From Chroococcidiopsis sp. TS-821 (GTDB lineage: Bacteria; Cyanobacteriota; Cyanobacteriia; Cyanobacteriales; Chroococcidiopsidaceae): 64,000 nt of DNA. Positions 1 through 9,312 of the stretch are shown here, piece after piece. Numbering within the stretch: position 1 is the stretch's first letter; every line of letters begins with the position of its first letter. Under the pieces are notes generated by a model. The model had not been told where the DNA came from and ran no database searches. It saw only the letters and a list, made by a program, of their open reading frames with translations. Location: NCBI RefSeq assembly GCF_002939305.1, contig NZ_MVDI01000001.1:806001-870000 (forward strand), written 5' to 3'. Both the position numbers and the translations under genes were made by a program.

Positions 1-795
1 TTCTTCATAGCGCTCTAAACGCTCTGCCATTTCATTAAAGCTAAAAATTAACTCTTTGAGTTCGCCACCGACGGGTAAGTCAATCCGCTGCTTAAAATTT
101 CCGGCGGCAATATTTTTGACCCCTACGAGAAGTTCTTTGATTGGTTTGGTGATGTATAGCGCGTTGAACACTGCACCGAGAATCACCATCACCCAAATAG
201 AAATAAACACGGCGATCGTGACATCCCGCGTGAGATTAGATGAAGTGATGACAGTAGGATTGGGATTTGTGCCGATTGCTAGGACACCTAGATACGTGCC
301 GTTGTGCGTCAAGGGAACAAAAACATCAGTGACAACGCCATCGGGCGTGCGATGCTGGCGCACCATAGGTAATTCAGCATTTGCGGCGTAGTCTTCGGGA
401 AGTTGAATGCGACGTTCGATTGTCAGGGAATTTTGGACTTCTGATTCCCAAAAGGGAATGCCAAAGAAGATTTTCCCCGATTCATCCGCATACAGCATAT
501 AGCGGACGCTAGAAGTGCTGCTGTAGAAGCGTTGCGAGAACTGGGCAACCTCAGTTAAGTTATTTTCGGCAATTAAGGGGGCGACATTCGATGCCAGCAA
601 TAGACCGAGATCGCGACCAAAGCGGGTATCATTAAGACGGGCATCTTGTTGAATCGTGTTGACCGCCCAAAAGGTGAGACCGCTCATAATTAAGGAAACC
701 ACCAACGTGGCAGCAGCCATTAGCTTAGTCTGGAGCGTGAACTCTGACCACCAATGGGCGATCGCCTCTCGAATTTTCTTCAGTAAAGCTAGCAT
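1..795 (-). CDS. nblS: Sensor histidine kinase NblS, N-terminal part (cut by window edge)
   Basis: Only the first 265 residues lie in the window; the PAS and kinase domains would be beyond position 1. The reading frame is open from the ATG at 793-795. It shows a short cytosolic lead, a first membrane segment at about residues 25-46 and a periplasmic sensor region. A second membrane segment lies near 195-220, followed by the start of a HAMP domain (ITKPIKELL). The N terminus (MLALLKKIREAIAHWWSEF) and the motif DTRFGRDLGLLLA match the family as I remember it. NblS (DspA/Hik33) controls high-light genes and phycobilisome degradation, acting with RpaB-type regulators. The gene starts 46 bp after purD on the same strand, so the two are probably cotranscribed. 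Confidence 0.9.
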   Translation of the reverse strand, partial: MLALLKKIREAIAHWWSEFTLQTKLMAAATLVVSLIMSGLTFWAVNTIQQDARLNDTRFGRDLGLLLASNVAPLIAENNLTEVAQFSQRFYSSTSSVRYMLYADESGKIFFGIPFWESEVQNSLTIERRIQLPEDYAANAELPMVRQHRTPDGVVTDVFVPLTHNGTYLGVLAIGTNPNPTVITSSNLTRDVTIAVFISIWVMVILGAVFNALYITKPIKELLVGVKNIAAGNFKQRIDLPVGGELKELIFSFNEMAERLERYEE

Positions 796-841
796 CTTAT
801 ACACTACGTTGTCAGTGGTGGCTTCTGTTAAAACCTAACAA

Positions 842-2173
842 CTAAAAATTAACAGCTTTTGATTTGACTCGGTAGCCAATGTCACGCCGATAGTACATTT
901 TCTCGAATTGAATGCAATCAACTCCCCGATAAGCAAGCGCGATCGCTTGTTCGAAATTTTTGCCAATTCCCGTAACACCGAGAACTCGACCGCCATTTGT
1001 GACGAGTTGAGTAGCTAGTGGTGAGTGGCTAGTGGTGAGTTTATTTTGCTCATTAGCTTGTATGAGTTTGGTTCCTGCGTGGAAGACGTTTGCGCCTAAA
1101 GCTTCTGCCGCATCGATGCCAGAAATGACTTTTCCTTTTTCGTAGCTTCCAGGGTAGCCACCCGCAGCGAGGACGACACAAGCTGATGCACCAGATTTCC
1201 ACGCGATTGGTGGCATTTGCTCTAATCGCTGTTCTACACAAGCAAGTAATAACTCTGCGAGGGGTGTTTCGAGGAGCGGTAAAATAGCTTGAGTTTCCGG
1301 ATCGCCAAAGCGACAGTTGAATTCCAAGACTTTAAAATTACCATCAGGGGCAATCATTAAGCCAGCATACAGAACGCCGCGATAGTCAATACCTTTTTGT
1401 TTGAGCGTGGCGATCGCTGGCTGTAAAACTTTTGCTTCAATTTCTACCATCAACTCGGACGTGACAACTGGTGTAGGTGCATAAACTCCCATACCACCAG
1501 TATTTTCTCCTGTATCGCCTTCACCGATACGTTTGTGGTCTTGTGCAGGTAGTAGCGGGCGAATCGTTAACCCATCGGTGAGTGCTAAAACTGAGGCTTC
1601 TTGCCCTGTTAAGCATTCTTCGATAACGACAAATTCATCTTTACCAAATTGCCCTTGAAAAATGGCATCAATTGCCTTGTGAGCCTGTGCTATCGTTTCG
1701 GCGACAGTTACTCCTTTTCCAGCGGCTAAACCATCAGCTTTCACCACAATCGGCGCGCCTTGGGCGTTGACATAGTCTTTAGCGGCGGTTGCATGATGAA
1801 ATACCGCAGCTTTAGCGGTGGGAATCTTGGCTTCTTGCATTAAGGCTTTTGCCCAAGCTTTACTCGCTTCGATTTGGGCGCCAGCACGTGTTGGACCAAA
1901 GACTTTAATGCCAAGGCGTTGCAAGTTATCTGTAATTCCCAATGCTAAAGGCACTTCAGGTCCTACAACGACAAGATCGATGTTGTGCGATCGCGCAAAT
2001 TCACTTATACCAGCAAAGTCTTCAACGCTCAATGGTAGGTTCTGACAGCGTTCTAGAATGGCTGTTCCTCCATTACCAGGCGCACAATAGACTTGTTTAA
2101 CTTGCGGCGATCGCAACAATTTCCAGGCGAGTGCGTGTTCGCGCCCTCCACTACCTACAACTAAAACTTTCAC
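842..2173 (-). CDS. purD: Phosphoribosylamine--glycine ligase
   Basis: 443 aa, ATP-grasp enzyme of purine synthesis joining glycine to phosphoribosylamine to give GAR. The N terminus KVLVVGSGGREHALAWKL is the PurD hallmark. The ATP-grasp core follows, with VVKADGLAAGKGV, then HKRIGEGDTGENTGGMG, and metal ligands in LEFNCRFGDPETQ. Near residues 378-389 the protein has an unusual TTSHSPLATQL stretch. It is encoded by a duplicated 14-bp unit that looks like an intergenic repeat, and it falls in a C-terminal-domain loop, so the enzyme is probably still active. Upstream partner of nblS; the start ATG is at the very end of the frame, with no competitor nearby. Confidence 0.96.
   Translation of the reverse strand: MKVLVVGSGGREHALAWKLLRSPQVKQVYCAPGNGGTAILERCQNLPLSVEDFAGISEFARSHNIDLVVVGPEVPLALGITDNLQRLGIKVFGPTRAGAQIEASKAWAKALMQEAKIPTAKAAVFHHATAAKDYVNAQGAPIVVKADGLAAGKGVTVAETIAQAHKAIDAIFQGQFGKDEFVVIEECLTGQEASVLALTDGLTIRPLLPAQDHKRIGEGDTGENTGGMGVYAPTPVVTSELMVEIEAKVLQPAIATLKQKGIDYRGVLYAGLMIAPDGNFKVLEFNCRFGDPETQAILPLLETPLAELLLACVEQRLEQMPPIAWKSGASACVVLAAGGYPGSYEKGKVISGIDAAEALGANVFHAGTKLIQANEQNKLTTSHSPLATQLVTNGGRVLGVTGIGKNFEQAIALAYRGVDCIQFEKMYYRRDIGYRVKSKAVNF
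1013..1040. repeat. 14-bp tandem duplication inside purD
   Basis: Two adjacent 14-mers, agctagtggtgagt and ggctagtggtgagt, differ by one base. They resemble the ctagtga-type heptamers found between genes elsewhere in the window (10661-10688). Here the repeat is inside purD and is translated. Confidence 0.8.
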
Positions 2174-2285
2174 TTTGATCCTCGCGCCACTGTGGTAACT
2201 GGTAATTGCTAACTTTTCATTATCTATATCTATTACTCATTTTCTCTAATTTTTTGCCGCATTAGTAGTAATGCCTAATCTCTCG

Positions 2286-3728
2286 CTATCCATTACCCAC
2301 TGCCTTTTGCTGTGCATAAATTGCTTTAAATTGCCTTTGTTGCTGTTTGTGATCGACGATTGGTAGCGGATAGCCGAGGGCTTCTCTTTCGCGGGCTGGA
2401 ATATCACCACTCAGTAAATATTCAGTGTCTACCGAGCGCAATTCGGGCAACCATTCGCGAATGTATTCGCCTTCTGGGTCAAATTTTTGGGCTTGACTGG
2501 CAGGATTAAAGATGCGTACAGGTTTGGGATCCATGCCACTCGATGCACTCCATTGCCAACCACCGTTGTTAGCAGATAAGTCGCCATCAATGAGTCGCTG
2601 ATAAAAGTATTTTTCGCCTAAGCGCGGATCGATTAACAAATCTTTGGTGAGAAAATTAGCGACAATCATGCGACAGCGGTTATGCATCCAGCCGCTTTCG
2701 TTCATCTGACGCATTGCAGCATCGACAATCGGGTAGCCCGTTCTACCTTCGCACCAAGCTTGAAAAAGTTCTTTGTTGTTTTCGTAGGGAAAGTTTTTGA
2801 AAGCTGCACGATAAGCTCCGGTTGCGAGTTCGGGGAAGTGATACATGGCGTGTTGGTAGAATTCCCGCCATGCGAGTTCTTGTTGCCAAGCGCGGATACT
2901 CGCATCGGTTTCGTCACTGCGGCTATTTTCTAATGCAGCGATCGTTGCTGCCCAAACTGTACGAATACCAATCGCACCAAATTTAAGCGCGGCGCTGAGC
3001 TGCGATGTCCCGTTAACGGCAGGGAAATTCCGCTGTTCTTTGTACTCGGCGATCGCTTTATTGCTAAATTCTTCTAACCTTTCTTGGGCTGCTGCTTCTC
3101 CAGGCGCAAGCACTAAGTTGCGATCCCAAATAAATCCTAAATCTTTAGCGGTAGGAAGGGGGATTACCCCTGCTTGTTGTGCAATTTCCTGTTCTGTCTC
3201 TGTTAAGCCAAGGACACCTTGTAGCGTTGCTACTGGTTCAGCTTTAGGTTTACTACTCCAGTTGCGCCAGAAAGGAGTAAATACAGTGTAAGGCTGGTTC
3301 GAACCAGTGCGAATTTCGTCGGGAGAGTGAAGAATTTGATCCCAGTTTTCGTGGAGAACTTGAATTCCTTTTTCCTTTAAGGCTGCGATTATAGCGCGAT
3401 CGCGTTTTTGCGAATACGGCTCAACATCCCAATTCCAAAACACTGCTTGAGCGTTGAGGGCTGCTGCAAGTTTAGGGATAGCTTGCGTTGGATTGTCGTG
3501 TAGAATTAAAAGTTGACTGCCAACTTCAGCATATCGCTGTTGCAAGGCTTGCAAACAACCGATCATGTAAGTCACGCGCACAGCAGCTACATCGTCGCGT
3601 TCGAGAATATTGGGATCGAGACAAAACACGCCTACGACTTTTTGACTTTTGTTTCTTGCAGCAACAAGTCCAGTATTATCGGAAATACGCAAGTCGCGAC
3701 GATGCCAAAATAAAACGAGGTCAGACAT
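2286..3728 (-). CDS. phr: Deoxyribodipyrimidine photolyase (class I, 8-HDF type likely)
   Basis: 480 aa, the usual length for a class I CPD photolyase, a light-driven DNA repair enzyme. The N-terminal alpha/beta antenna domain begins LVLFWHRRDLRISDNTGL. The C-terminal FAD domain carries the conserved stretches GYPIVDAAMRQ, GWMHNRCRM, DGDLSANNGGWQWSASSG and PVRIFNP. The NGGWQW region contains tryptophans of the photoreduction chain. The overall layout is that of cyanobacterial photolyases with a deazaflavin antenna, but the chromophore is inferred. A cryptochrome is less likely because the CPD-type active-site run WMHNRCRM is intact. Monocistronic: 112 bp to purD and about 180 bp to the next gene. 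Confidence 0.94.
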   Translation of the reverse strand: MSDLVLFWHRRDLRISDNTGLVAARNKSQKVVGVFCLDPNILERDDVAAVRVTYMIGCLQALQQRYAEVGSQLLILHDNPTQAIPKLAAALNAQAVFWNWDVEPYSQKRDRAIIAALKEKGIQVLHENWDQILHSPDEIRTGSNQPYTVFTPFWRNWSSKPKAEPVATLQGVLGLTETEQEIAQQAGVIPLPTAKDLGFIWDRNLVLAPGEAAAQERLEEFSNKAIAEYKEQRNFPAVNGTSQLSAALKFGAIGIRTVWAATIAALENSRSDETDASIRAWQQELAWREFYQHAMYHFPELATGAYRAAFKNFPYENNKELFQAWCEGRTGYPIVDAAMRQMNESGWMHNRCRMIVANFLTKDLLIDPRLGEKYFYQRLIDGDLSANNGGWQWSASSGMDPKPVRIFNPASQAQKFDPEGEYIREWLPELRSVDTEYLLSGDIPAREREALGYPLPIVDHKQQQRQFKAIYAQQKAVGNG

Positions 3729-3910
3729 TTAATACTTAATACATAGTTCTTTTGTACTAATAGTTTAGATGCTGCGAGTATCAATTAAGTAGGTTTAAAT
3801 GGTTCGATGGTGATTTTGTCTTGGTAAGGCAGGCTGCAAGGCTACTCTACAAACAATAATTTTTTCTTATAAAAGAGTAGATTCGTAGTGGCGATTGCGT
3901 AACGCAGCTC

Positions 3911-4534
3911 TTAATCAAAATCTGCTTGCCATTCGGGATGGCGATAATGCTCAAATAGCCGCGAGATTTGGGAAGGAACTACGCGAGTAAGGGAAAGCTC
4001 TGGAATTTCTTGCTCGTGAAAGAATGCTGCGCCTGCAGTTTCTGTACTTTCTGCGGCATTTCCACCCGTAAGTTGACATTGAAAGAAAAGTTTGTAAACG
4101 TGATGGCGTATAGGGGGATGATTGTGACGCGGATGATTGCGATCGTATATTGCTAACAGCTTAACGATTTGTGTTTGATAACCTGACTCCTCATAAACTT
4201 CGCGAATGACTGCTTGACTGGGTGATTCTCCGATATCAACCCATCCGCCTGGTAACGTCCAGTATCCGTCTTCGCGTTCTTTCACCAAGAGAATTCGATC
4301 GTTATGAAAAACGACGCCTCGGACATCTACTTTCGGAGTTGCATAACCTTCTTCTCGACTAAAAAGGTCGTAAACATAGGTTGGTGTTTCACGAGCATAT
4401 GTTGCCATAATTTCAGCAGCGATCTGACGTATTTGCTGATATCGCTCGATGTCATAGGGATTTTGAGTATAGGTAATTCCGGTCTGCGCGATCGCCTGTA
4501 ATTTTTGCGACCATGCTAGCCACTTTAGGCTCAT
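3911..4534 (-). CDS. NUDIX hydrolase with N-terminal helical domain (PF12535-like)
   Basis: 207 aa. Residues 1-60 resemble the helical extension found in front of a group of NUDIX enzymes annotated as nucleoside-diphosphate-X hydrolases. The NUDIX fold follows, with the complete box GGWVDIGESPSQAVIREVY + EESGY (G-x5-E-x7-REVxEEx-G pattern). All metal-binding glutamates are present, so the protein should hydrolyse a nucleotide diphosphate derivative. The substrate cannot be told from sequence. The N terminus MSLKWLAWSQKLQAIAQTG fits the family, so the first ATG is kept. It is separated from the second NUDIX gene upstream by a terminator-like hairpin (4581-4606) and so is probably its own transcription unit. 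Confidence 0.88.
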   Translation of the reverse strand: MSLKWLAWSQKLQAIAQTGITYTQNPYDIERYQQIRQIAAEIMATYARETPTYVYDLFSREEGYATPKVDVRGVVFHNDRILLVKEREDGYWTLPGGWVDIGESPSQAVIREVYEESGYQTQIVKLLAIYDRNHPRHNHPPIRHHVYKLFFQCQLTGGNAAESTETAGAAFFHEQEIPELSLTRVVPSQISRLFEHYRHPEWQADFD

Positions 4535-4580
4535 AATTATCTCCTTGCGGTGGTGCTTGGCAACTGAAGTTGCAGCTCAA

Positions 4581-4606
4581 AAAAACAAAGTCCACCTTTG
4601 TGGACT
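4581..4606 (-). terminator. Intrinsic terminator after the ADP-ribose pyrophosphatase-like gene
   Basis: Perfect 7-bp stem AGTCCAC / GTGGACT with a CTTT loop at 4589-4606. On the minus strand it is followed by TTTGTTTTTTT. It lies between two minus-strand NUDIX genes. It is also the second hairpin of a dispersed repeat (copy at 4561-4610, see the repeats at 16486 and 17795). Confidence 0.75.
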
Positions 4607-4704
4607 CTAAAATCAGGGTTGTCTCAAATGCTTTACAGAGCAATCTCAGAATATTCCTCCTCTACTCACTTGTATCTTTGCTTTTTCATTATTGATGCTC
4701 GATA

Positions 4705-5253
4705 TTAACTAAGAAATGGTTTTGCGAGTAAAAAGCTAGAAATTGATTTGGCATCAACAGCTTCGCCGTCTAAAATTGCTTGTTCTAATTTTTGTGGACT
4801 CATTAAAACGATTTCTATATCTTCATCAACATCTTGATGCGGCGGTTCGTCGAGTAATTCTAACTCTTGTGCCAAAAAAGCATAGATAACTTCATCGGAA
4901 TAGCCTGGCGCTAGAAAAAATTGTCCCAATTTCTGCCATTTATGCGCGCGGTAGCCTGTTTCTTCTTGAATTTCTCGTTGGATTGTCTCGAAAGGTTCTT
5001 CATTAAGTTCTACAGTCCCTGCGGGAAACTCTAAAAGTCGTCCTTGAGCTGCAAAACGATATTGTTTCAAAAGAATCAGCTTACCTTCAGGAGTAACAGG
5101 TACAGCCAAAGCACCTCCTGGATGACGAATGCATTCCCAGTCTCCTTCGGCTTGATTAGGTAGGCGCAGACGACTCACTTCAAAATCGAATTTACGTCCG
5201 CGATAGTAGAGGCGCTGTTTGAGTAGTTGTGGAGGTTCTTGACCTGGTGGCAT
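4705..5253 (-). CDS. NUDIX hydrolase, ADP-ribose pyrophosphatase type
   Basis: 182 aa. It has the ADP-ribose pyrophosphatase layout: an N-terminal beta domain containing KQYRFAAQGRLLEFPAG, then the box GTVELNEEPFETIQREIQ + EETGYR, with all acidic metal ligands present. After the box comes LAPGYSDEVIYAFLA, the typical ADPRase continuation. It probably cleaves ADP-ribose or a related sugar nucleotide in the cytosol. The proposed start MPPGQEPPQLLKQR leads straight into the beta domain. The folK gene lies 68 bp upstream on the same strand and may be cotranscribed. The hairpin at 4581-4606 probably ends the transcript. Confidence 0.9.
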   Translation of the reverse strand: MPPGQEPPQLLKQRLYYRGRKFDFEVSRLRLPNQAEGDWECIRHPGGALAVPVTPEGKLILLKQYRFAAQGRLLEFPAGTVELNEEPFETIQREIQEETGYRAHKWQKLGQFFLAPGYSDEVIYAFLAQELELLDEPPHQDVDEDIEIVLMSPQKLEQAILDGEAVDAKSISSFLLAKPFLS

Positions 5254-5321
5254 AAAAAAGGTTAGGAGTGAGAGGTGAAGGCGAGGGTAAATATAGATTT
5301 CGTGCTGAGTATACTTTCAAT

Positions 5322-5807
5322 TCAAAGACGAACAATACCAGAACAGTCTACAGCTTGAACGAGTTCGGCGATCGCTTTGCCTGATACAGGATCGATCCAA
5401 TGCGGGGCTATTTCGGCAAGTGGTACGAGTACAAAGCCCCGCTCGCGCATTCGTGGGTGGGGAATTTGCAAGGTAGGAGTATCGAGAATTAAACCATCAT
5501 AAAGCAACAAGTCAAGATCGAGCGATCGCGGTCCCCAACGTTCGTGTCGTACCCTACCAAATTCACCTTCTATCGACAGTAGAGTTTCCAATAGCTGCTG
5601 GGGAGCCATTTGTACTTTCAATACAGCACAGCCGTTAATAAAGTCTGGTTGTGGAGGACCAACGGCAACAGTTTGATACCAACTTGATTGAGCTACTAAG
5701 CTCATATCTGGTGTCGCTGCTAATGTGTCTAACGCAGCTTTGACCGTAGCAAGCGAGTCTCCTAAATTACTACCAAGTGCGATCGCGCATAGCACGTTTG
5801 TCGTCAA
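5322..5807 (-). CDS. folK: 2-amino-4-hydroxy-6-hydroxymethyldihydropteridine diphosphokinase
   Basis: 161 aa, the usual size for HPPK. It transfers pyrophosphate from ATP to the pterin alcohol in folate synthesis. Visible hallmarks: ALGSNLGDS at the N terminus; the central FGRVRHERWGPRSLDLDLLLYDG with the two metal-binding aspartates (DLDLLLYD); and IPHPRMRERGFVLVPLAEIAP. The ATG start leaves six residues before the first strand, as in homologues. First gene of a probable two-gene unit with the NUDIX gene 68 bp downstream. Confidence 0.95.
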   Translation of the reverse strand: MTTNVLCAIALGSNLGDSLATVKAALDTLAATPDMSLVAQSSWYQTVAVGPPQPDFINGCAVLKVQMAPQQLLETLLSIEGEFGRVRHERWGPRSLDLDLLLYDGLILDTPTLQIPHPRMRERGFVLVPLAEIAPHWIDPVSGKAIAELVQAVDCSGIVRL

Positions 5808-6082
5808 CTTTGATTTTCCTTCAATACATATATTTTTAACTCTAATCGCCTCGTAAAAATTCGCTCAAAGGTATGCTTCAGAACAGAGAAGACCGCGAAA
5901 TTTGCAAAACCTATAGAGTTTACCTGATTTCTCCCAACTAGAGGTTGGCGCTATTTCTAACCCTACTTAAATCAATTTCAGTTGTTAGAGTAAAAATTGC
6001 CCTTATCCATCAAGTCGTAAAATAGGCAAAAGTCACAATCATACTGGGCTGCATTTGAACTGGAGTGAAGCGAGGAAGTAAC

Positions 6083-8416
6083 GTGCCGAATATGCCTTGG
6101 TTCAAGGAACAAGACGCGATCAGTAATACTGAATCAGCAAAAAAGAGCAATCCCAGCCATCAGCAACCATCTAGGCAAAAGCAACTTCCCCGCCGGAAGG
6201 TTGTCCAAACCCTGAATCCGAGCAAGCAACCCTGGCACCGTCGTCAATCGCTATGGTTAGTAGGTGTCGGTGGAAGTATAATCGCCTTAGGAGGAATCGC
6301 AGTTTCCATTGAGCAGAGCTTACCAAAAACATCTGAACTTTTTACTGTAGTCCGCGAAGGGACTCTCACAATTAAAGCTGCTGATGGTACTATTTTGCAA
6401 CAAACTGGACCTGCAACGCGCGAACAACTCAAATTAGCAGAAATTCCCAAACCATTGATTCAAGCGTTTATTGCTTCAGAAGATCGCCGCTTTTATCAGC
6501 ACAACGGCATCGATTACCAAGGAATTGCTAGGGCAACAGTGTCTAACTTACGCTCAGCCAATGTTGTGGAAGGCGGTAGTACAATTACACAACAACTCGC
6601 TCGGATGCTATTTCTAAGTCAAGAGCGCACGCTGTGGCGCAAGCTGAAAGAAATCCGATTAGCACAGAAAATCGAAGCAAATTTAACAAAAGAGCAGATA
6701 TTAGAGCGCTATCTCAATTTGGTGTATTTGGGAGAAGGCGCATATGGCGTTGCTGATGCCGCTTGGGTGTATTTTAGCAAATCAGTCGATCGGCTAACGT
6801 TACCAGAAATGGCACTGATTGCGGGTTTAGCACCTGCACCCAGTCGCTACTCGCCCGCGATTAATCTTGCAGCAGCGCAACAGCGACGTAACTTAGTTTT
6901 GCAGCGAATGCGCGAAGATCGGGTGTTGACTTCTGAAACTGCAACAGATGCGATCGCAACTCCAATTAACCTCAATCCTAGCGCGCCTAAGCGCCTACAA
7001 GTCACCGCGCCCTACTTTACGACTTACATTCAGAAAGAACTACCGAAGTACGTTGCACCAGAGGTCATCGCAGCAGGCGGCTTAATTGTGGAGACAACGT
7101 TAAATCCCAAGTGGCAAAATGCGGCAGAAACCGCTGTCAAAAACACTGTTACAAATAACGGTAGATGGCAGAACTTTGAGCAAGCGGCGTTGGTAGCGAT
7201 AAATCCACGCAACGGTGAAATTCGCGCATTAGTCGGCGGTAAGGATTTTGGCAAAAATCAATTTAATCGTGCAACTCAAGCACAGCGCCAACCAGGATCG
7301 ACATTTAAAGGATTTGTTTATACAGCAGCGATCGCAACAGGTTTATCTCCTTATAAGTCCTACCAAGATGCTCCGTTCATTGTGGAAGGATACGAACCGC
7401 AAAACTATAGCCGCGAGTTTCGCGGTTGGCTCACAATGCGCGATGCACTTACAAGTTCCATCAACACGGTTGCAGTTAAAGTAATGATGGATGTTGGCTT
7501 CGAGCCAGTGATTAATCTGGCGCGCCAAATGGGTATCAAATCCGAATTAAAACCAATGTACTCGCTAGCGCTGGGTTCGTCTGAAGTTAACTTACTCGAA
7601 TTGACAAGCGCCTATGGAACGCTAGCAACGCAAGGGATACACGTAGAACCGTACGGAATCCGCCGGGTTCTCAATCGAAGTGGGGAAGTTCTCTACAGTA
7701 CAACACCTCAACCAAAGCGAGTTTTAGACCCTGGTAGTGCGGCGATTTCAACCTGGATGCTACAAAATGTCGTTCAATCAGGGACAGGACGTCCTGCGTC
7801 TTTAAATCGTCCTGTTGCTGGAAAAACGGGAACTTCAGACGAATCGCGCGATTTGTGGTTTGTCGGCTATATTCCGCAACTTGTTGCTGGAGTGTGGCTT
7901 GGTAACGATAACAATGAACCAACGTGGGGTAATAGCGGTACTGCGGCGGCGACCTGGCGGCAATTTATGACGGTGGCTGTAGAAGATATGCCAGTGGAAG
8001 ACTTTCCCGAACGTCCAAGTTTATCAGGGCGCAAAGGTAGTATCAAAGCCCAGCCCATTAAACCCAAGCAAATTTCTTCCGGTAGACTACCGCGATCGCG
8101 CCGCGATTTGCTCAAAAGCAATGCTGATTTTAACAACAATCGTCCTCGCCGACGTTATCGCAGGTACCAACAAGAGGTAGTTACCGCCGAACCCACCAGG
8201 CGATCGCGTCGTCGCCGTGACGAACGCCCAGCAGCAACCTCTCAAAGAAGTAACAACGCTCCCAGACAATCACCACCATCACCGCAATCACAAGAAAGAC
8301 TGCGCGAACGCTTACGCAACCTCCGCCAGTCTAGCACCCTGCAAAGCCAAGAGCCACCCACTCAAACCAGTAGACAATCCACAGCGGGGTCTTACGTTGT
8401 CCCAACTAAGGAGTAA
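6083..8416 (+). CDS. Class A penicillin-binding protein 1A
   Basis: About 777 aa. A bifunctional enzyme that polymerises and cross-links peptidoglycan from the plasma membrane outward. Order: a basic cytosolic tail; a membrane segment near residues 52-75; a GT51 glycosyltransferase domain (catalytic E133 in EDRRFYQHNGIDYQG; EGGSTITQQLAR); and a transpeptidase domain (S406 in GSTFKG, SINT, K581 in GKTGTS). It ends in a long Arg/Gln/Ser-rich low-complexity tail from about residue 665. The frame also opens at GTG 6065, but AGGAAG at 6073-6078 sits correctly for the GTG at 6083; ATG 6092 is another option. It is flanked by oppositely oriented or distant genes, so it is monocistronic. Confidence 0.94.
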   Translation: MPNMPWFKEQDAISNTESAKKSNPSHQQPSRQKQLPRRKVVQTLNPSKQPWHRRQSLWLVGVGGSIIALGGIAVSIEQSLPKTSELFTVVREGTLTIKAADGTILQQTGPATREQLKLAEIPKPLIQAFIASEDRRFYQHNGIDYQGIARATVSNLRSANVVEGGSTITQQLARMLFLSQERTLWRKLKEIRLAQKIEANLTKEQILERYLNLVYLGEGAYGVADAAWVYFSKSVDRLTLPEMALIAGLAPAPSRYSPAINLAAAQQRRNLVLQRMREDRVLTSETATDAIATPINLNPSAPKRLQVTAPYFTTYIQKELPKYVAPEVIAAGGLIVETTLNPKWQNAAETAVKNTVTNNGRWQNFEQAALVAINPRNGEIRALVGGKDFGKNQFNRATQAQRQPGSTFKGFVYTAAIATGLSPYKSYQDAPFIVEGYEPQNYSREFRGWLTMRDALTSSINTVAVKVMMDVGFEPVINLARQMGIKSELKPMYSLALGSSEVNLLELTSAYGTLATQGIHVEPYGIRRVLNRSGEVLYSTTPQPKRVLDPGSAAISTWMLQNVVQSGTGRPASLNRPVAGKTGTSDESRDLWFVGYIPQLVAGVWLGNDNNEPTWGNSGTAAATWRQFMTVAVEDMPVEDFPERPSLSGRKGSIKAQPIKPKQISSGRLPRSRRDLLKSNADFNNNRPRRRYRRYQQEVVTAEPTRRSRRRRDERPAATSQRSNNAPRQSPPSPQSQERLRERLRNLRQSSTLQSQEPPTQTSRQSTAGSYVVPTKE

Positions 8417-8583
8417 AGAGGTAACATCGTAATAACTCTATACCCTAACCCCTAACCCTTTCTGCTCCCCGACCTCTGACTTTTAACCTCTCACTGTGGG
8501 ATCAAACTTGGGGTGGATGTAAGTTATATTGTGTTTTTATACGGTCTTAACAGCAGTATTGACTCACTACAGGAAGAGTAACT

Positions 8584-8808
8584 ATGGAAATCCTCATGCA
8601 AGCAACAGCAGCAACAGATAACGTTCCTCACTTTCCCGTTGCTGCTACCGCAGCTATTGTTGTTGGCTTTATCGCTGCTACTACAATTGGTTCGATTGCT
8701 TGGTACAATTCGAAGCGCCCCGTTGGTTGGGAAGATAAAAAGCGTCCTGATATCGTACCAGAAGTGAAAAAAGAAGAAACACCAGGTATTGGCGAACCAA
8801 AATCCTAA
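8584..8808 (+). CDS. psb35: Photosystem II assembly protein Psb35-like
   Basis: 74 aa with one membrane segment (AATAAIVVGFIAATTIGSIAWY, residues about 21-42) and a hydrophilic tail rich in Lys/Glu ending TPGIGEPKS. The core SIAWYNSKRPVGWEDKKRP matches what I remember of the cyanobacterial Ssl2148 family, renamed Psb35. Psb35 stabilises the CP47 module with high-light-inducible proteins during photosystem II assembly. AGGAAG ends six bases before the ATG, which supports this start. The identification rests on memory of the family and cannot be checked here; at minimum it is a conserved single-span thylakoid-type peptide. Confidence 0.65.
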   Translation: MEILMQATAATDNVPHFPVAATAAIVVGFIAATTIGSIAWYNSKRPVGWEDKKRPDIVPEVKKEETPGIGEPKS

Positions 8809-8828
8809 TTCTATTTGCTGTTTTCTAC

Positions 8829-9254
8829 TTAGCTTTGGCTACTAACCCAACGCCGGTAGAGCGTTTGAATCCCCTTGAGTACGCTAGAGTAAGCTCCTTG
8901 AGGAGAACTGTCTGTTGTGTCTAGTGATTGCAGTTTAGTGAGAAGCCGTGCTTCTTCAGTTGCTACTTCTCCATCGCGGTAAATCAAGCCACTGATAGCT
9001 TCTAGCAACTCTTGATAAGCTTCAGAACCAGGGTGCTCTCCTAAATACTCCTTTATCCACTCATAGCATTCTGTTGGCTGCACCGTCTTGAGTTCGTTAA
9101 GTAAAGGCTGAATTTCTGGATCGGCAGCCACATCCTTCTCAGTCGCTACTTGATGTAAATATTCTCTTTCTTCAGGCTGAATTCTGCCATCGAGCCAAGC
9201 AGCCCCAATGAGGATTTTTACTAATTTTTTGATACTAGCTTTTTCTTCTGGCAT
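8829..9254 (-). CDS. TerB-family protein
   Basis: 141 aa, all helical, with the TerB pattern: LVKILIGAAWLDGRIQPEERE at the N terminus and a second similar helix pair around LLEAISGLIYRDGEVATEEA. Each contains the acidic DG..P.E or DGEV.TEE metal-binding-like turn. TerB domains occur in tellurite-resistance and membrane-stress proteins, but the role of stand-alone cyanobacterial members is not established. No signal peptide or membrane segment, so probably cytosolic. It converges with the psb35-like gene (20 bp gap) and lies 58 bp downstream of rsmB on the same strand, so it may share that transcript. Confidence 0.82.
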   Translation of the reverse strand: MPEEKASIKKLVKILIGAAWLDGRIQPEEREYLHQVATEKDVAADPEIQPLLNELKTVQPTECYEWIKEYLGEHPGSEAYQELLEAISGLIYRDGEVATEEARLLTKLQSLDTTDSSPQGAYSSVLKGIQTLYRRWVSSQS

Positions 9255-9312
9255 ATATATTACTAGTCCTTGAGTTTTTCAAATTAGCTAATTCTATCTT
9301 TAAAATCCAAAC

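Noticed and set aside
3290-3320. tRNA T-loop-like ggttcgaacc
   Set aside because: Lies inside the photolyase gene and no cloverleaf can be built around it.
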